From the NCBI GenBank assembly GCA_024278345.1, contig JAJRTK010000078.1, forward strand, positions 1-6,346: a stretch of DNA of 6,346 bases, read 5' to 3'. Both the position numbers and the translations under genes were made by a program. This stretch comes from a bacterium (GTDB taxonomy: Bacteria > CSSED10-310 > JAJRTK01). A model generated the notes under the pieces. It was not told the DNA's origin, did not search any database, and saw nothing but the letters and a program-made list of their open reading frames with translations. Shown here piece by piece: positions 1 through 6,346 of the stretch; position 1 is the stretch's first letter; each line of letters begins with the position of its first letter.

Positions 1-2048
1 GCGAACCCATCGCTCTGTTCAAAGGGCACGATGGCGAGGTGACTGGAGCGGAGCTCGCCCCGGACGGCAAGCTGGCTGTCACCTGCGGAATTGACGGGAC
101 GGCGCGTCTTTGGGAGACAGAGACAGGAAAACCGCTTGCGGTTTTGGAGCGGGGGGAGAATCCTGTGCTGTCGGCGAGCTTTTCGCCCGACGGCAAATTG
201 ATCCTCACCGTGCCGCAGGAAGGGAGCCCAAAGTTGTGGGCGGTGGCGGACTACGGGCTTGTGGCGGAGCTGGTGGGCCATGAGGGTGAGGTCTTGTGGG
301 GCGCTTTTAGCCCGGACTCCCGGAATGTGGCCACGGCCAGCGCGGACGAAACGGCTCGCATCTGGGATGCCGGGACGGGTCGCTTGCTCGTGACAATGGA
401 AGGGCATTCCAACGATGTTTACTCCGTGGTCTTCGATCCCACGGGAACCCAGGTGCTGACCGGCGGCTGGGATGGGACAGCGAAGTTGTGGGATGTGTCC
501 ACGGGAAAGCTTAGGGCCTCATTTGCACAAAACACGGTCCCGGTGAAGGTTGCGAGGTTTTCCGCCGATGGCCGGCAGATCGTGACGGCGCGCTTGGATG
601 GTGCCGCCGTTTGGGATCTTGGGAACAGTCAGATGCTTTCGTCGTATAGTGGCCACTCCGCGGGCCTGACGTCGGTGGAGTTCAGTATGGGTGGGAAGCA
701 GGTGCTCACCACGAGCCGCGACGGAACGGTCAAGCTTTGGGATGCTTTGAGCGGCCAGGAGCTAGCCACGGTCCGGGATGGCGAGGCGGTGGTTTTTGCG
801 GCCGAGGTGAGCCCGGACGGTCGGGACGTGGCGACGGCGGGAGCTGACGGGTCGGTACAGGTTTGGGACCTATCGACGGCAATCCCGTTTATCACCCTTG
901 GCGATCATGAGGACGACATCCAAGCAACGGCGTTCAATGCCGATGGAACCAGGGTGGCAACGGCGAGCTGGGACAAGACGGTGAAGATCTGGGATGTGGC
1001 GTCGGGTTCGCTGCTGGCAACGCTCCGCGGGCACAAAGAAGCGCCGAGATTCGCGGCTTTCAGCCCCACCGGCGCACGGTTGGTGACGGCTGGATGGGAT
1101 GGAACCGCAAGAGTCTGGGATGCCGGGACAGGAGAGATGCTCCTGACGCTGGAGCGCCCTGGCCGCCGGGTACAGTCGGCGACGTTTGATTCGGCGGGCC
1201 TGCGGGTCTTGATGGTCGCTTCCAAGGAGGCGGGAGGCGATCAGCTCTTGTCGGCCAGCTTCAGTCCCGACGGGCGACTTCTATCCACTTTCGGGGAAAC
1301 TTGGGAAGCGTTGGTCTGGGATGCGTCCACGGGCCGGCTTTTGATCTCCATGGAGTCGGACTCCGCCGTTGTGCGGGACCGCCTGGCGGCCACCCGTGCG
1401 CCCGGAGCTGTTTGGGACGTGGAGTCGGGAGCTTTGCTGGCTCTTTTGGATGCCGATGAGACTTTGGTTTTTGCGGTTTTCAGTCACGATAGCCGTTGGC
1501 TCTTTACGGCGACCACCGATGGAACGGCTCAGATCTGGAAAGTCCAGGAGGACTACGGGTCCATCACCCTCGAGGTGGACGGCAACGCCATCACTTCGGG
1601 AACTTTCAGTCCCGACAGCCGTCTGGCGGCCAGCCCGGGATCGGACGGAACGGCCCGGGTATGGGACACGGCGACGGGGCGGTTATTGGCATCTTTGGCG
1701 CATTCCGACGAAGTCGTTTGGGTCGATTTCAGTTCCGACGGCCGCAGGATTGCAACAGCGAGCTGGGATGGTACGGCCAAGGTATGGGATCTGCGCAATG
1801 GCCAGCTCCTGGCAAAGTTCCAGGGCCAGTCCGGCGAGGTCTATCGGGTGAAGTTCAGTCCCGACGCGAAACGCCTTGTGACCACCGGTCCCAGCAAAAC
1901 TTGTCGCCTTTGGGACGTGCATCTGGAGAATCGGGATCCCAGCGAGATCAGCCGGCTTGTCCAGTGCTACGCAAAATGGCATATCGCCGCCGGTCGCCTC
2001 TTGCCGGTGACGGTGCTTCCCCGGATCTGTCAACAGGGACTGAGGTGA
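1..2048 (+). CDS. WD40-repeat (beta-propeller) protein, 5'-truncated by the window edge
   Basis: The reading frame is already open at position 3 and encodes WD40 sequence from its first codon (a GHDGEV strand motif precedes any start), so the gene begins upstream of the window. The GTG at 39 lies inside a repeat and is not a real start. About 681 residues are visible. They form some 16 tandem units of about 42 residues with the usual pattern: L-hydrophobic-GH near the start, FSPDG in the middle, then DGTA-x-(L/I/V)WD and a TG turn. Most units are well formed, but those at 1134-1430 are shortened. After the last WD (about 1920) a non-repeat tail of roughly 40 residues contains SEISRLVQCYAKWHIAAGRL, which resembles the conserved end of many bacterial multi-WD40 proteins. 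Such proteins are protein-interaction scaffolds and often carry a kinase, protease or other effector domain at the N-terminus; none is visible here. No signal peptide can be judged. The family call is secure; the role is unknown. Confidence 0.95.
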   Translation, partial: EPIALFKGHDGEVTGAELAPDGKLAVTCGIDGTARLWETETGKPLAVLERGENPVLSASFSPDGKLILTVPQEGSPKLWAVADYGLVAELVGHEGEVLWGAFSPDSRNVATASADETARIWDAGTGRLLVTMEGHSNDVYSVVFDPTGTQVLTGGWDGTAKLWDVSTGKLRASFAQNTVPVKVARFSADGRQIVTARLDGAAVWDLGNSQMLSSYSGHSAGLTSVEFSMGGKQVLTTSRDGTVKLWDALSGQELATVRDGEAVVFAAEVSPDGRDVATAGADGSVQVWDLSTAIPFITLGDHEDDIQATAFNADGTRVATASWDKTVKIWDVASGSLLATLRGHKEAPRFAAFSPTGARLVTAGWDGTARVWDAGTGEMLLTLERPGRRVQSATFDSAGLRVLMVASKEAGGDQLLSASFSPDGRLLSTFGETWEALVWDASTGRLLISMESDSAVVRDRLAATRAPGAVWDVESGALLALLDADETLVFAVFSHDSRWLFTATTDGTAQIWKVQEDYGSITLEVDGNAITSGTFSPDSRLAASPGSDGTARVWDTATGRLLASLAHSDEVVWVDFSSDGRRIATASWDGTAKVWDLRNGQLLAKFQGQSGEVYRVKFSPDAKRLVTTGPSKTCRLWDVHLENRDPSEISRLVQCYAKWHIAAGRLLPVTVLPRICQQGLR
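3..1934 (+). repeat. Tandem array of about 16 WD40 units (about 126 bp period)
   Basis: Units begin at about 3, 129, 255, 381, 507, 633, 756, 882, 1008, 1134, 1239, 1335, 1431, 1560, 1680 and 1803. Complete units are 40-44 residues long. Those starting at 1134, 1239 and 1335 are only 35, 32 and 32 residues. The first of these lacks its WD strand, the second lacks the opening GH strand, and the third lacks the FSPDG strand. The period is also visible in DNA: versions of ttcagtcccgacg recur at about 1260, 1605, 1727 and 1854, and gcgagctgggat recurs at about 962 and 1759. The total would suit two seven-bladed propellers plus damaged blades, but the fold count is an inference because more units may lie upstream. 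Confidence 0.9.
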
Positions 2049-2139
2049 TGGAAAGAGACCTTGTTGCGGGATGGAATCGCCGGGGAGTTTATGTTAGTGA
2101 TCGCTCCTTTGGAACTTCATGTGAGCGGGAGAACGATTC
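2049..2139. other. Intergenic gap between the WD40 gene and trxB
   Basis: This 91-bp gap separates two genes of the same direction. I see no hairpin followed by a T-run and no well-spaced sigma-70 promoter, only TTGTTG at 2061 and TATGTT at 2090 with a 23-bp spacer, which is too long. Whether trxB is read from its own promoter here or through from the WD40 gene cannot be decided from the sequence. Confidence 0.4.
2127..2131 (+). promoter_or_regulatory. Ribosome binding site of trxB
   Basis: GGGAG lies 8 bases before the ATG at 2140. This spacing favours that ATG over the in-frame ATG at 2152, which codes for residue 5. Confidence 0.7.
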
Positions 2140-3099
2140 ATGAGCGAGACGATGGACAAGCTGCATGAGACAATCATTATCGGGTCGGGGCCGGCGGGTC
2201 TGACCTCGGCCATTTATGCGGCTCGCGCGAATCTCGAGCCCGTGGTCATCGCCGGGAGTCAGCCTGGCGGGCAGTTGACCATCACCACCGACGTGGAGAA
2301 CTATCCCGGTTTTCCAGATGGCGTGATGGGGCCGGAGATGATGGAGCTTTTCAAGAAGCAGGCCCTCCGGTTCGGGACGACGTACATCGATGCTCACGTG
2401 ACCCGGACGGATCTCTCCCAGAGGCCGTTTGTCATCGAGCTGGACGGGGAGAGGACTCTGCGTTGCAGGACGCTCATCATCACTTCCGGAGCCACCGCCA
2501 GGCTATTGGGTCTTCCCAGCGAGAAGGAGCTCATGGGGCATGGCGTCAGTGCTTGTGCTACTTGCGATGGCTTCTTTTTCAGGGGGCAGGAGGTTCTTGT
2601 GGTGGGTGGCGGTGATTCGGCGGTGGAGGAGGCGATTTTCCTCACCCGTTTCGCATCGAAGGTGACGATTGTTCATCGCCGGGATGAGCTTCGGGCCTCG
2701 AAGATCATGCGGGAGAGGGCTTTTAAGACTCCGAAGCTGGAGTTCCGGTGGAACGCCACGATCCAGGAGATCCTGGGCACACCCCGGGATGGCGTTCGAG
2801 GCGTGCTCCTTTGTGACACGCGGACTGGGGAAACCAGCGAGCTCCTTTGTCAGGGGGTTTTCATGGCTATTGGCCACAAGCCGAATACCGACTTGTTCGT
2901 CGGTCAGATCGAGCTCGATCCCGCGGGCTATATCGTCACGAAGCCTGACTCGACGCGAACCAGCGTGGCTGGCGTTTTTGCCGCCGGTGACGTGCAGGAC
3001 ACGGTTTACCGGCAGGCGATCACAGCCGCGGGTACCGGTTGCATGGCAGCCATTGACGCCGAGCGCTTTTTGGAGGCGGAGGCAGATGCCCACGGATGA
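2140..3099 (+). CDS. trxB: Thioredoxin-disulfide reductase
   Basis: FAD-dependent, NADPH-using cytoplasmic enzyme that reduces oxidised thioredoxin and so keeps the thiol pool, ribonucleotide reductase and peroxidases supplied with electrons. The protein is 319 residues, the usual length for the low-molecular-weight bacterial form, and looks complete. Visible motifs in order: FAD-binding GSGPAG at 15-20; QPGGQL at 41-46; the redox-active CATC at 139-142 (Cys139 and Cys142) followed by DG; the NADPH-binding [10 protein letters not shown] at 156-165; HRRDELRAS at 179-187, with the arginines that contact the NADPH phosphate; and the second FAD motif [10 protein letters not shown] at 278-287. The last 14 bases overlap the next gene, indicating one transcript and translational coupling. 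There is no thioredoxin gene in the window. All key residues are present, so an active enzyme is expected; a ferredoxin:NADP reductase-like relative is unlikely given the CATC motif. Confidence 0.97.
   Translation: MSETMDKLHETIIIGSGPAGLTSAIYAARANLEPVVIAGSQPGGQLTITTDVENYPGFPDGVMGPEMMELFKKQALRFGTTYIDAHVTRTDLSQRPFVIELDGERTLRCRTLIITSGATARLLGLPSEKELMGHGVSACATCDGFFFRGQEVLVVGGGDSAVEEAIFLTRFASKVTIVHRRDELRASKIMRERAFKTPKLEFRWNATIQEILGTPRDGVRGVLLCDTRTGETSELLCQGVFMAIGHKPNTDLFVGQIELDPAGYIVTKPDSTRTSVAGVFAAGDVQDTVYRQAITAAGTGCMAAIDAERFLEAEADAHG
3072..3082 (+). promoter_or_regulatory. Ribosome binding site(s) of the DUF2804 gene, inside trxB
   Basis: Two GGAGG motifs (3072-3076 and 3078-3082) lie within the last codons of trxB, 9 and 3 bases before the ATG at 3086. 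The first has the better spacing. They fix the start of the next gene and support translational coupling. Confidence 0.75.
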
Positions 3100-4240
3100 C
3101 GAAGAGAAGAATTGGCCCCGGCTGGGTTCCCAGTTGGCGGAAGAACTGGCCATGGCTCCTCCCAATCCCGTTGGCCCCGGTCGGACTCTGCGGGTGGGGA
3201 CGTACCGGGGAACCGTCTTCGATCCCTCGTTCCGGGGCCTGCCGATTTCCCCACTCGGGGCGCTCTTGGGCCGGCCGCCCCAAGATTCCTATTTGCCCGG
3301 CGGCTTGCGGTGGATCCGCCGCCAGCGGGAAAAGCGCTGGATCTATTTTTCCGCGACGGGCCGCGACCTTTTCCTGGGTCTAGGCATCGTTCATGCCGGA
3401 TACATGGGCCGTGCTTTTCTTGACGTTTTTGATCGCCGAAGCGGTGCGCGGACGGGGGTGTCGGTTTCCATGCCATTGGCGGCTGGCATTGAGGTCCAGG
3501 CCTCGCCGGCAAGCGGGAGCAGCCATGTTCGGGGGTTGCGTCTTGATGCGCGGACGGATCTCCAGCCAGACGGGCGGCTCAGGGCTTCTTTCCGCTCCTG
3601 GCCGAACTGGGGGTCCCCTCCCATTGCCGGCCTGATCGAATTTGATTTGCCCAAGGCCGAGCCGATCTCGGTGATCGGTGAATTCGAAAGGGGTTGGCCG
3701 GGGTTTACCTGGAAGGCCGCCGCCATTCCGGTTGCGGGGCGCGTGCGCTTGGGCGGGGAGATCCTTGAGTTGCACCCTGATACCGCTCTTGGAGCCGTGG
3801 ATTACACCCGCAGCTTTTTTCCGCACCACACCTGCTGGAGATGGGCTTCGCTGGTGGGCCGGACTTCTGATGGTCGCCCCGTGGGCTTGAATCTAGCCAG
3901 CGGGGTTTATGAGAGGCCGGGCGGTTCCGAGGGGACGGGATCGTTGGAGAATATCCTCTGGATCGACGGCCAGCCGAGGCAGCTTTGTGGGGTTCGCTTC
4001 CGCCGTACAGCCAGGAACTCAAAACCCTGGACGATCACGGGGCATTGCCATGACAGCCGCGTGGAGCTCTGTTTCGGGTCTCCGGCGGAGCAGAAGCAAG
4101 AATTTCGGTTGGGTCCGCTTTCTTCGTCTCTCACTCAAGCTCTGGGTTCCTTCAGCGGAACCGTAAAAGACAAAAGCGGTCGAGAGATCGACATCGACCA
4201 GATGTTTGGAATCGTCGAAGACCACGAGGCACGTTGGTAG
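3086..4240 (+). CDS. DUF2804 family protein
   Basis: A 384-residue protein that I recognise as DUF2804 from its C-terminal half: VDYTRS at 238-243, an aromatic stretch TCWRWAS at 249-255, GLNL at 267-270, ENILWIDG at 288-295, PW at 314-315, GSFSGTV at 354-360, and the ending EDHEARW at 378-384, where family members typically end in EDH-x-ARW. The N-terminal half has [17 protein letters not shown] at 84-100 and a [16 protein letters not shown] segment at 105-120, also typical. No signal peptide or membrane segment is seen. The biochemical function of the family is not established. The open frame continues back to 2669, but that part lies over trxB; the ATG at 3086 has two GGAGG motifs just upstream. 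It overlaps trxB by 14 bp, which implies joint expression. A functional link to thiol chemistry is only an inference from position. Confidence 0.88.
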   Translation: MPTDDEEKNWPRLGSQLAEELAMAPPNPVGPGRTLRVGTYRGTVFDPSFRGLPISPLGALLGRPPQDSYLPGGLRWIRRQREKRWIYFSATGRDLFLGLGIVHAGYMGRAFLDVFDRRSGARTGVSVSMPLAAGIEVQASPASGSSHVRGLRLDARTDLQPDGRLRASFRSWPNWGSPPIAGLIEFDLPKAEPISVIGEFERGWPGFTWKAAAIPVAGRVRLGGEILELHPDTALGAVDYTRSFFPHHTCWRWASLVGRTSDGRPVGLNLASGVYERPGGSEGTGSLENILWIDGQPRQLCGVRFRRTARNSKPWTITGHCHDSRVELCFGSPAEQKQEFRLGPLSSSLTQALGSFSGTVKDKSGREIDIDQMFGIVEDHEARW

Positions 4241-4283
4241 CTTTCATCGGGAAGCCGCCCGGGAGCGCGGCCAATCTTCTACC

Positions 4284-4291
4284 AGGTGAGG
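4284..4291 (+). promoter_or_regulatory. Ribosome binding site of the VOC gene
   Basis: AGGTGAGG lies 7 bases before the ATG at 4299. It matches the AGGTGA half of the ideal Shine-Dalgarno sequence and supports this start. Confidence 0.75.
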
Positions 4292-4298
4292 CAGGAAA

Positions 4299-4751
4299 AT
4301 GAGTGATCGTCCTTTCAGACTCCTCGGTCTCCAGCAAGTGGCCCTGGGAGCCCCCGACAAAAGGGATCTCCACCGTCTTTGGGTGGAGATGTTTGGCCTT
4401 GAGGTCACCGGTCAGTTCCGAAGTGAGCGCGAAAACGTCGATGAAGATATCGTTGTTCTTGGCAAGGGAGCCGCCCGGGTGGAGATCGACTTAATGCAGC
4501 CCATCGATCCAGAAGCCCGCCCGCGGGTGGCGACGCCGCCGTTGAACCACATCGGGCTTTGGATCGATGACTTGCCTGCCGCCGTGGCGTGGCTGGAAAG
4601 GAAAGGAGTCCGTTTCACACCTGGCGGCATCCGTCGCGGAGCTGCCGGCCACGACGTCTGTTTCATCCATCCCAAGGGTAGCGAAGCGGCTCCGATTGGT
4701 GGGTGCGGAGTCCTCATCGAGCTAGTCCAGGCGCCCGCGGAGATGGTCTAG
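4299..4751 (+). CDS. VOC superfamily protein (glyoxalase I / methylmalonyl-CoA epimerase-like)
   Basis: A complete 150-residue protein with the two paired beta-alpha-beta-beta-beta modules of the vicinal oxygen chelate fold. Module one covers about residues 9-68 ([10 protein letters not shown] ... VEIDLM) and module two about 82-144 ([11 protein letters not shown] ... VLIELVQ). By comparison with glyoxalase I and methylmalonyl-CoA epimerase, candidate metal ligands are Gln13, Glu62 or a neighbour, His84 and Glu141. The first position, usually His, is Gln here. Residues 103-130, with the [11 protein letters not shown] segment, resemble proteins commonly annotated as lactoylglutathione lyase or epimerase-like. 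The substrate cannot be assigned: no methylmalonyl-CoA mutase or glyoxalase II gene is nearby. It lies 58 bp after the DUF2804 gene on the same strand and probably shares that transcript. The stop lies 24 bp from the end of the converging PilZ gene. Confidence 0.88.
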   Translation: MSDRPFRLLGLQQVALGAPDKRDLHRLWVEMFGLEVTGQFRSERENVDEDIVVLGKGAARVEIDLMQPIDPEARPRVATPPLNHIGLWIDDLPAAVAWLERKGVRFTPGGIRRGAAGHDVCFIHPKGSEAAPIGGCGVLIELVQAPAEMV

Positions 4752-4775
4752 TCATCTGGAGGGCGAGGCTGGGGA

Positions 4776-5729
4776 TCAGAAGGTGAAGAGCATGAGGATC
4801 CACAGAATGACGACGGCTACGAAAGCGCTGAAAACGCCTTTGGCGTTCATCCCGAAGATCTTGGGCGGCAAGAAGCTCAGGGAGAGCAAGCGGCCAACTG
4901 TCCCGGTGACGGACTCAGGGGAAAAGGTGCCCGGAGTCGGCGTGAGCTCCTCTAGAATCGCCTGCAAGACCATTCGGCGAGCAGGGACGCCTCCATGTTC
5001 GTGGAAGCCATCAAAGTAACCGTCGATTCGGCTGAGCAGGTGCTCTTTTCCTACCGAAAGCCGCTGGAACTCGATCTTCATCCCCAGGGGATACTCCTTG
5101 TTGCGGTGGTAGGCCACGGTGTTCGACCATCTGGCCCGGGCCGCCCCCTGGACCGCAAGGTTCCGCTCCCCCGCGGGGATGGAGAAGGAAAAGGTAATCT
5201 TGGTTCCCGCGGCCTCCGCGCGGCGAGTCACCAGGAAGGCACCCTGTGATTCGATTTCCATCAGATCGCCCAGGAGATTCGGTTCGCCCGTTCCTCCCCA
5301 AAGCACGGGGAGCGAGCGCTCGATCATCGAGGCGAGCTCCTCTTCGGGATCCGAAGTTTGGTTACCCCCAAAATCCAGCCGCCGGCTCAGCTCCCGGATC
5401 AGGGCTGCCTCACCCAGCAAAAACTCCTGGAAATCGAGGCCGATCCCGGGAACCAAACCGCGATTTCGGGCCTCCAAGGGACTCACCTGTCGAATGACCC
5501 CGGCCACGACCTCCACCGATTCGCACCGCTCTGAACCGGGTAGGCGAAAAGCAAGCGTCACAGTGTCTCCCACGGGAATCGTGCAGATGGGTTGCAGAAA
5601 AAGTCCCGTGGCGGAGATATCGGTGGAATGGCCCCGGAGCGCTCCCCCATCCCACAAAAGGTCCACTCCCAGGACAATGGGCAGCCGCTGGGCGCGCCGT
5701 GGATCGCTTTTCACCTTGAGAGCAGACAT
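4776..5729 (-). CDS. Double PilZ-domain protein with C-terminal membrane anchor
   Basis: A 317-residue protein. Residues about 10-105 form a canonical PilZ domain, with the c-di-GMP-binding motifs RRAQR (11-15, fitting RxxxR) and DISATG (37-42, fitting D/N-x-S-x-x-G) and a final GIGLDF strand (96-101). Residues about 138-238 look like a second PilZ domain: EIESQG (158-163) sits where DISATG would be and LGMKIEF (215-221) mirrors GIGLDF, but there is no RxxxR and the Ser is replaced, so it probably does not bind the nucleotide. A proline-rich linker follows. One hydrophobic helix at about 298-316 ends the protein, suggesting a tail anchor with both domains in the cytoplasm. The ATG at 5729 is chosen over an upstream in-frame GTG at 5777 because AAGGA lies 7 bases before it. 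The likely role is a c-di-GMP receptor at the inner membrane, affecting motility, exopolysaccharide or secretion; the target is unknown. Confidence 0.88.
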   Translation of the reverse strand: MSALKVKSDPRRAQRLPIVLGVDLLWDGGALRGHSTDISATGLFLQPICTIPVGDTVTLAFRLPGSERCESVEVVAGVIRQVSPLEARNRGLVPGIGLDFQEFLLGEAALIRELSRRLDFGGNQTSDPEEELASMIERSLPVLWGGTGEPNLLGDLMEIESQGAFLVTRRAEAAGTKITFSFSIPAGERNLAVQGAARARWSNTVAYHRNKEYPLGMKIEFQRLSVGKEHLLSRIDGYFDGFHEHGGVPARRMVLQAILEELTPTPGTFSPESVTGTVGRLLSLSFLPPKIFGMNAKGVFSAFVAVVILWILMLFTF

Positions 5730-5736
5730 TCTCCCG

Positions 5737-5741
5737 TCCTT
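5737..5741 (-). promoter_or_regulatory. Ribosome binding site of the PilZ gene
   Basis: Read on the minus strand this is AAGGA, 7 bases before the ATG at 5729. It decides the start in favour of this ATG; the alternative GTG at 5777 has no comparable motif. Confidence 0.7.
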
Positions 5742-5823
5742 CAAAGACCCGGTGGAACAATGACCTATTCGTATCACGTATCCAGGGGTTCATTCCATTC
5801 GAAGATCCAGCCTTAGGATCATG

Positions 5824-5851
5824 ACTATGCCCATATAGAAACAGATCTCAA
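5824..5851 (-). promoter_or_regulatory. Possible sigma-70-type promoter for the PilZ gene
   Basis: On the minus strand TTGAGA (5851-5846, 5 of 6 to the -35 consensus) is followed after 16 bases by CATAGT (5829-5824, 4 of 6 to the -10 consensus). This would give a leader of roughly 90 bases before the ATG at 5729. The surrounding 5760-5865 stretch is clearly more AT-rich than the genes. It is a pattern match only and could be chance. Confidence 0.3.
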
Positions 5852-6239
5852 CAGTTTTGTTGATTGAGCCCGGAGAGGCTTCAGAAGGCTTTGGGGCAAG
5901 GGCAGGCTCCGATCCTTGCCGCCCTTGCCCTGGCGAACGGTGAGCAGGCGCCGCTGGATATCGACATTCTTGACCCGGAGCGCCAAGCACTCCCGCAACC
6001 GCAGCCCACAGCCGTAGCAAAGCCGCGCCATGAGACCGTGGATCCCCACGAGTTTAGCCAGGAGCCGCCGGCTTGGTTTCACCGACAAACGCCGCAAAAC
6101 GCCGGATCCAGCCTCGGTAGCACTGGAGCGTCCGGCGGGAATAGTGGCGCCGCCGCATCTCGTCTTCCACGAGCCGTTCGACCTGGCTCCAAGATTCGGT
6201 CGGGCTGGGTTCTTCAGAGGCCGGACTTTCGGTGGTGCT
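5825..6239 (-). pseudogene. Decayed tyrosine recombinase, integron-integrase (IntI)/XerC-D type
   Basis: Two parts of one gene lie on the minus strand in different frames. Positions 6194-6069 encode an N-terminal core-binding domain: RRRHYSRRTLQCYRGWIRRF followed by AAFVGETKP. That frame is closed by TAG at 6242-6240 and TAA at 6056-6054. Positions 6070-5864, in another frame, encode part of the catalytic domain: GIHGLMARLCYG, then CGLRLRECLALRVKNVD with the first catalytic Arg (GLRL), then GKGGKDRSLPLPQSLLKPL with the beta-hairpin Lys. The two homologies meet at about 6070. Compared with an intact integrase of about 320-340 residues, the middle (roughly 75 residues) and everything after the GKGGKDR block are missing, including the H-x-x-R box and the catalytic Tyr. 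The second frame runs on as unrelated residues to a TAG at 5825-5827. It cannot be active. Without the C-terminus, IntI and other Xer-like integrases cannot be separated firmly, though the RHYSRRT and LRVKNVD wording favours IntI. Confidence 0.82.
5848..5863. repeat. Perfect 6-bp inverted repeat at the integrase remnant's 3' edge
   Basis: TCAACA (5848-5853) and TGTTGA (5858-5863) flank a 4-base GTTT loop. There is no T-run after it on either strand, so it is not a standard terminator. It sits where recognisable integrase homology stops and overlaps the possible -35 element of the PilZ promoter, so it could be an operator half-site pair or a chance palindrome. Confidence 0.45.
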
Positions 6240-6274
6240 CTATGGTTAGGGCATTCACGCCCGGGCCGCTTCAC

Positions 6275-6320
6275 TGAGGCCCTGCCCGCTTCCATGGCTG
6301 AAAGTAGTCAGGCCTCAGCC
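6275..6320. repeat. Overlapping inverted repeats upstream of the integrase remnant
   Basis: TGAGGCC (6275-6281) pairs with GGCCTCA (6311-6317), and GGCTGA (6296-6301) pairs with TCAGCC (6315-6320). The two pairings compete for 6315-6317, so they are alternative folds. They lie where the integrase gene's 5' region or recombination site might have been. No convincing attC or attI core (GTTRRRY / RYYYAAC in the right order) was found with them. Confidence 0.4.
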
Positions 6321-6346
6321 CAGAGACCAACGGTAGGTCGCTCACA

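Noticed and set aside
39-41. GTG as start of the WD40 gene
   Set aside because: The same frame is open to position 3 and already encodes a WD40 strand before the GTG; there is no ribosome binding site.
2061-2095. Promoter for trxB (TTGTTG / TATGTT)
   Set aside because: The 23-bp spacer is too long for a sigma-70 promoter and neither hexamer is a strong match at a shifted spacing.
1496-2143. Long open frame on the + strand overlapping the WD40 gene end
   Set aside because: It is a shadow of the WD40 repeats in another frame, with low-complexity translation and no family resemblance.
2669-3085. N-terminal extension of the DUF2804 frame
   Set aside because: It lies entirely over trxB in another frame, and its translation has no DUF2804-like or other recognisable sequence. 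The ATG at 3086 has good ribosome binding sites.
2503-3165. Minus-strand open frame of 220 codons opposite trxB
   Set aside because: It is antisense to a clearly real gene, and its translation shows no motif; such frames are expected in GC-rich DNA.
4254-4271. GCCGC...GCGGC hairpin after the DUF2804 gene as a terminator
   Set aside because: The stem is only 5 bp with an 8-base loop and no T-run follows, so it is more likely a chance pairing within an operon.
4741-4757. AGATG...CATCT inverted repeat as a bidirectional terminator between the converging genes
   Set aside because: The stem is 5 bp, AT-rich, with a 7-base loop and no T-run on either strand.
5730-5777. Upstream GTG start of the PilZ gene at 5777
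   Set aside because: It has no convincing ribosome binding site and adds 16 residues outside the PilZ domain, whereas the ATG at 5729 has AAGGA at ideal spacing.
5864-6277. Plus-strand open frame of 137 codons opposite the integrase remnant
   Set aside because: Its translation is Pro/Gln/Ala-rich with no recognisable family, while the minus strand carries clear integrase motifs.
6245-6330. attC site suggested by GTTAGGG near 6245 and CCAAC near 6329
   Set aside because: Each core has a mismatch to GTTRRRY or RYYYAAC, and their order is reversed compared with a real attC on both strands.

Overview
The window is GC-rich throughout (roughly 60% by eye), with short intergenic spaces, good Shine-Dalgarno motifs and bacterial protein families only, so it is bacterial chromosome. 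The phylum cannot be fixed from this stretch. The WD40 protein's C-terminal tail and the integron-type integrase remnant would fit Verrucomicrobiota or a related group, but that is a weak inference.

Layout. (1) Positions 1-2048, + strand: the 3' part of a large gene encoding a WD40-repeat protein. Its beginning lies outside the window. (2) Positions 2140-4751, + strand: a tight three-gene run. It holds trxB (thioredoxin reductase, complete, with its CATC active site), a DUF2804 protein whose start overlaps the trxB end by 14 bp, and 58 bp later a small VOC (glyoxalase/epimerase-like) protein. (3) Positions 4776-5729, - strand: a gene converging on the VOC gene with only 24 bp between them. 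It encodes a protein with one canonical PilZ domain, a second degenerate PilZ-like domain and a C-terminal membrane anchor. (4) Positions 5825-6239, - strand: a decayed tyrosine recombinase of the integron-integrase/XerC-D type. Its N-terminal DNA-binding piece and part of its catalytic core lie in different frames, with the middle and the catalytic C-terminus missing. The last 100 bp contain nested inverted repeats.

How the genes may work together: translational coupling suggests that trxB and the DUF2804 gene are co-expressed, and the VOC gene probably shares their transcript. Nothing in the sequence links the WD40 protein or the PilZ protein to that operon. The most distinctive items are the double-PilZ tail-anchored protein, the integrase scar just upstream of it, and the eroded blades in the middle of the WD40 array. 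I see no convincing new multi-gene system here.
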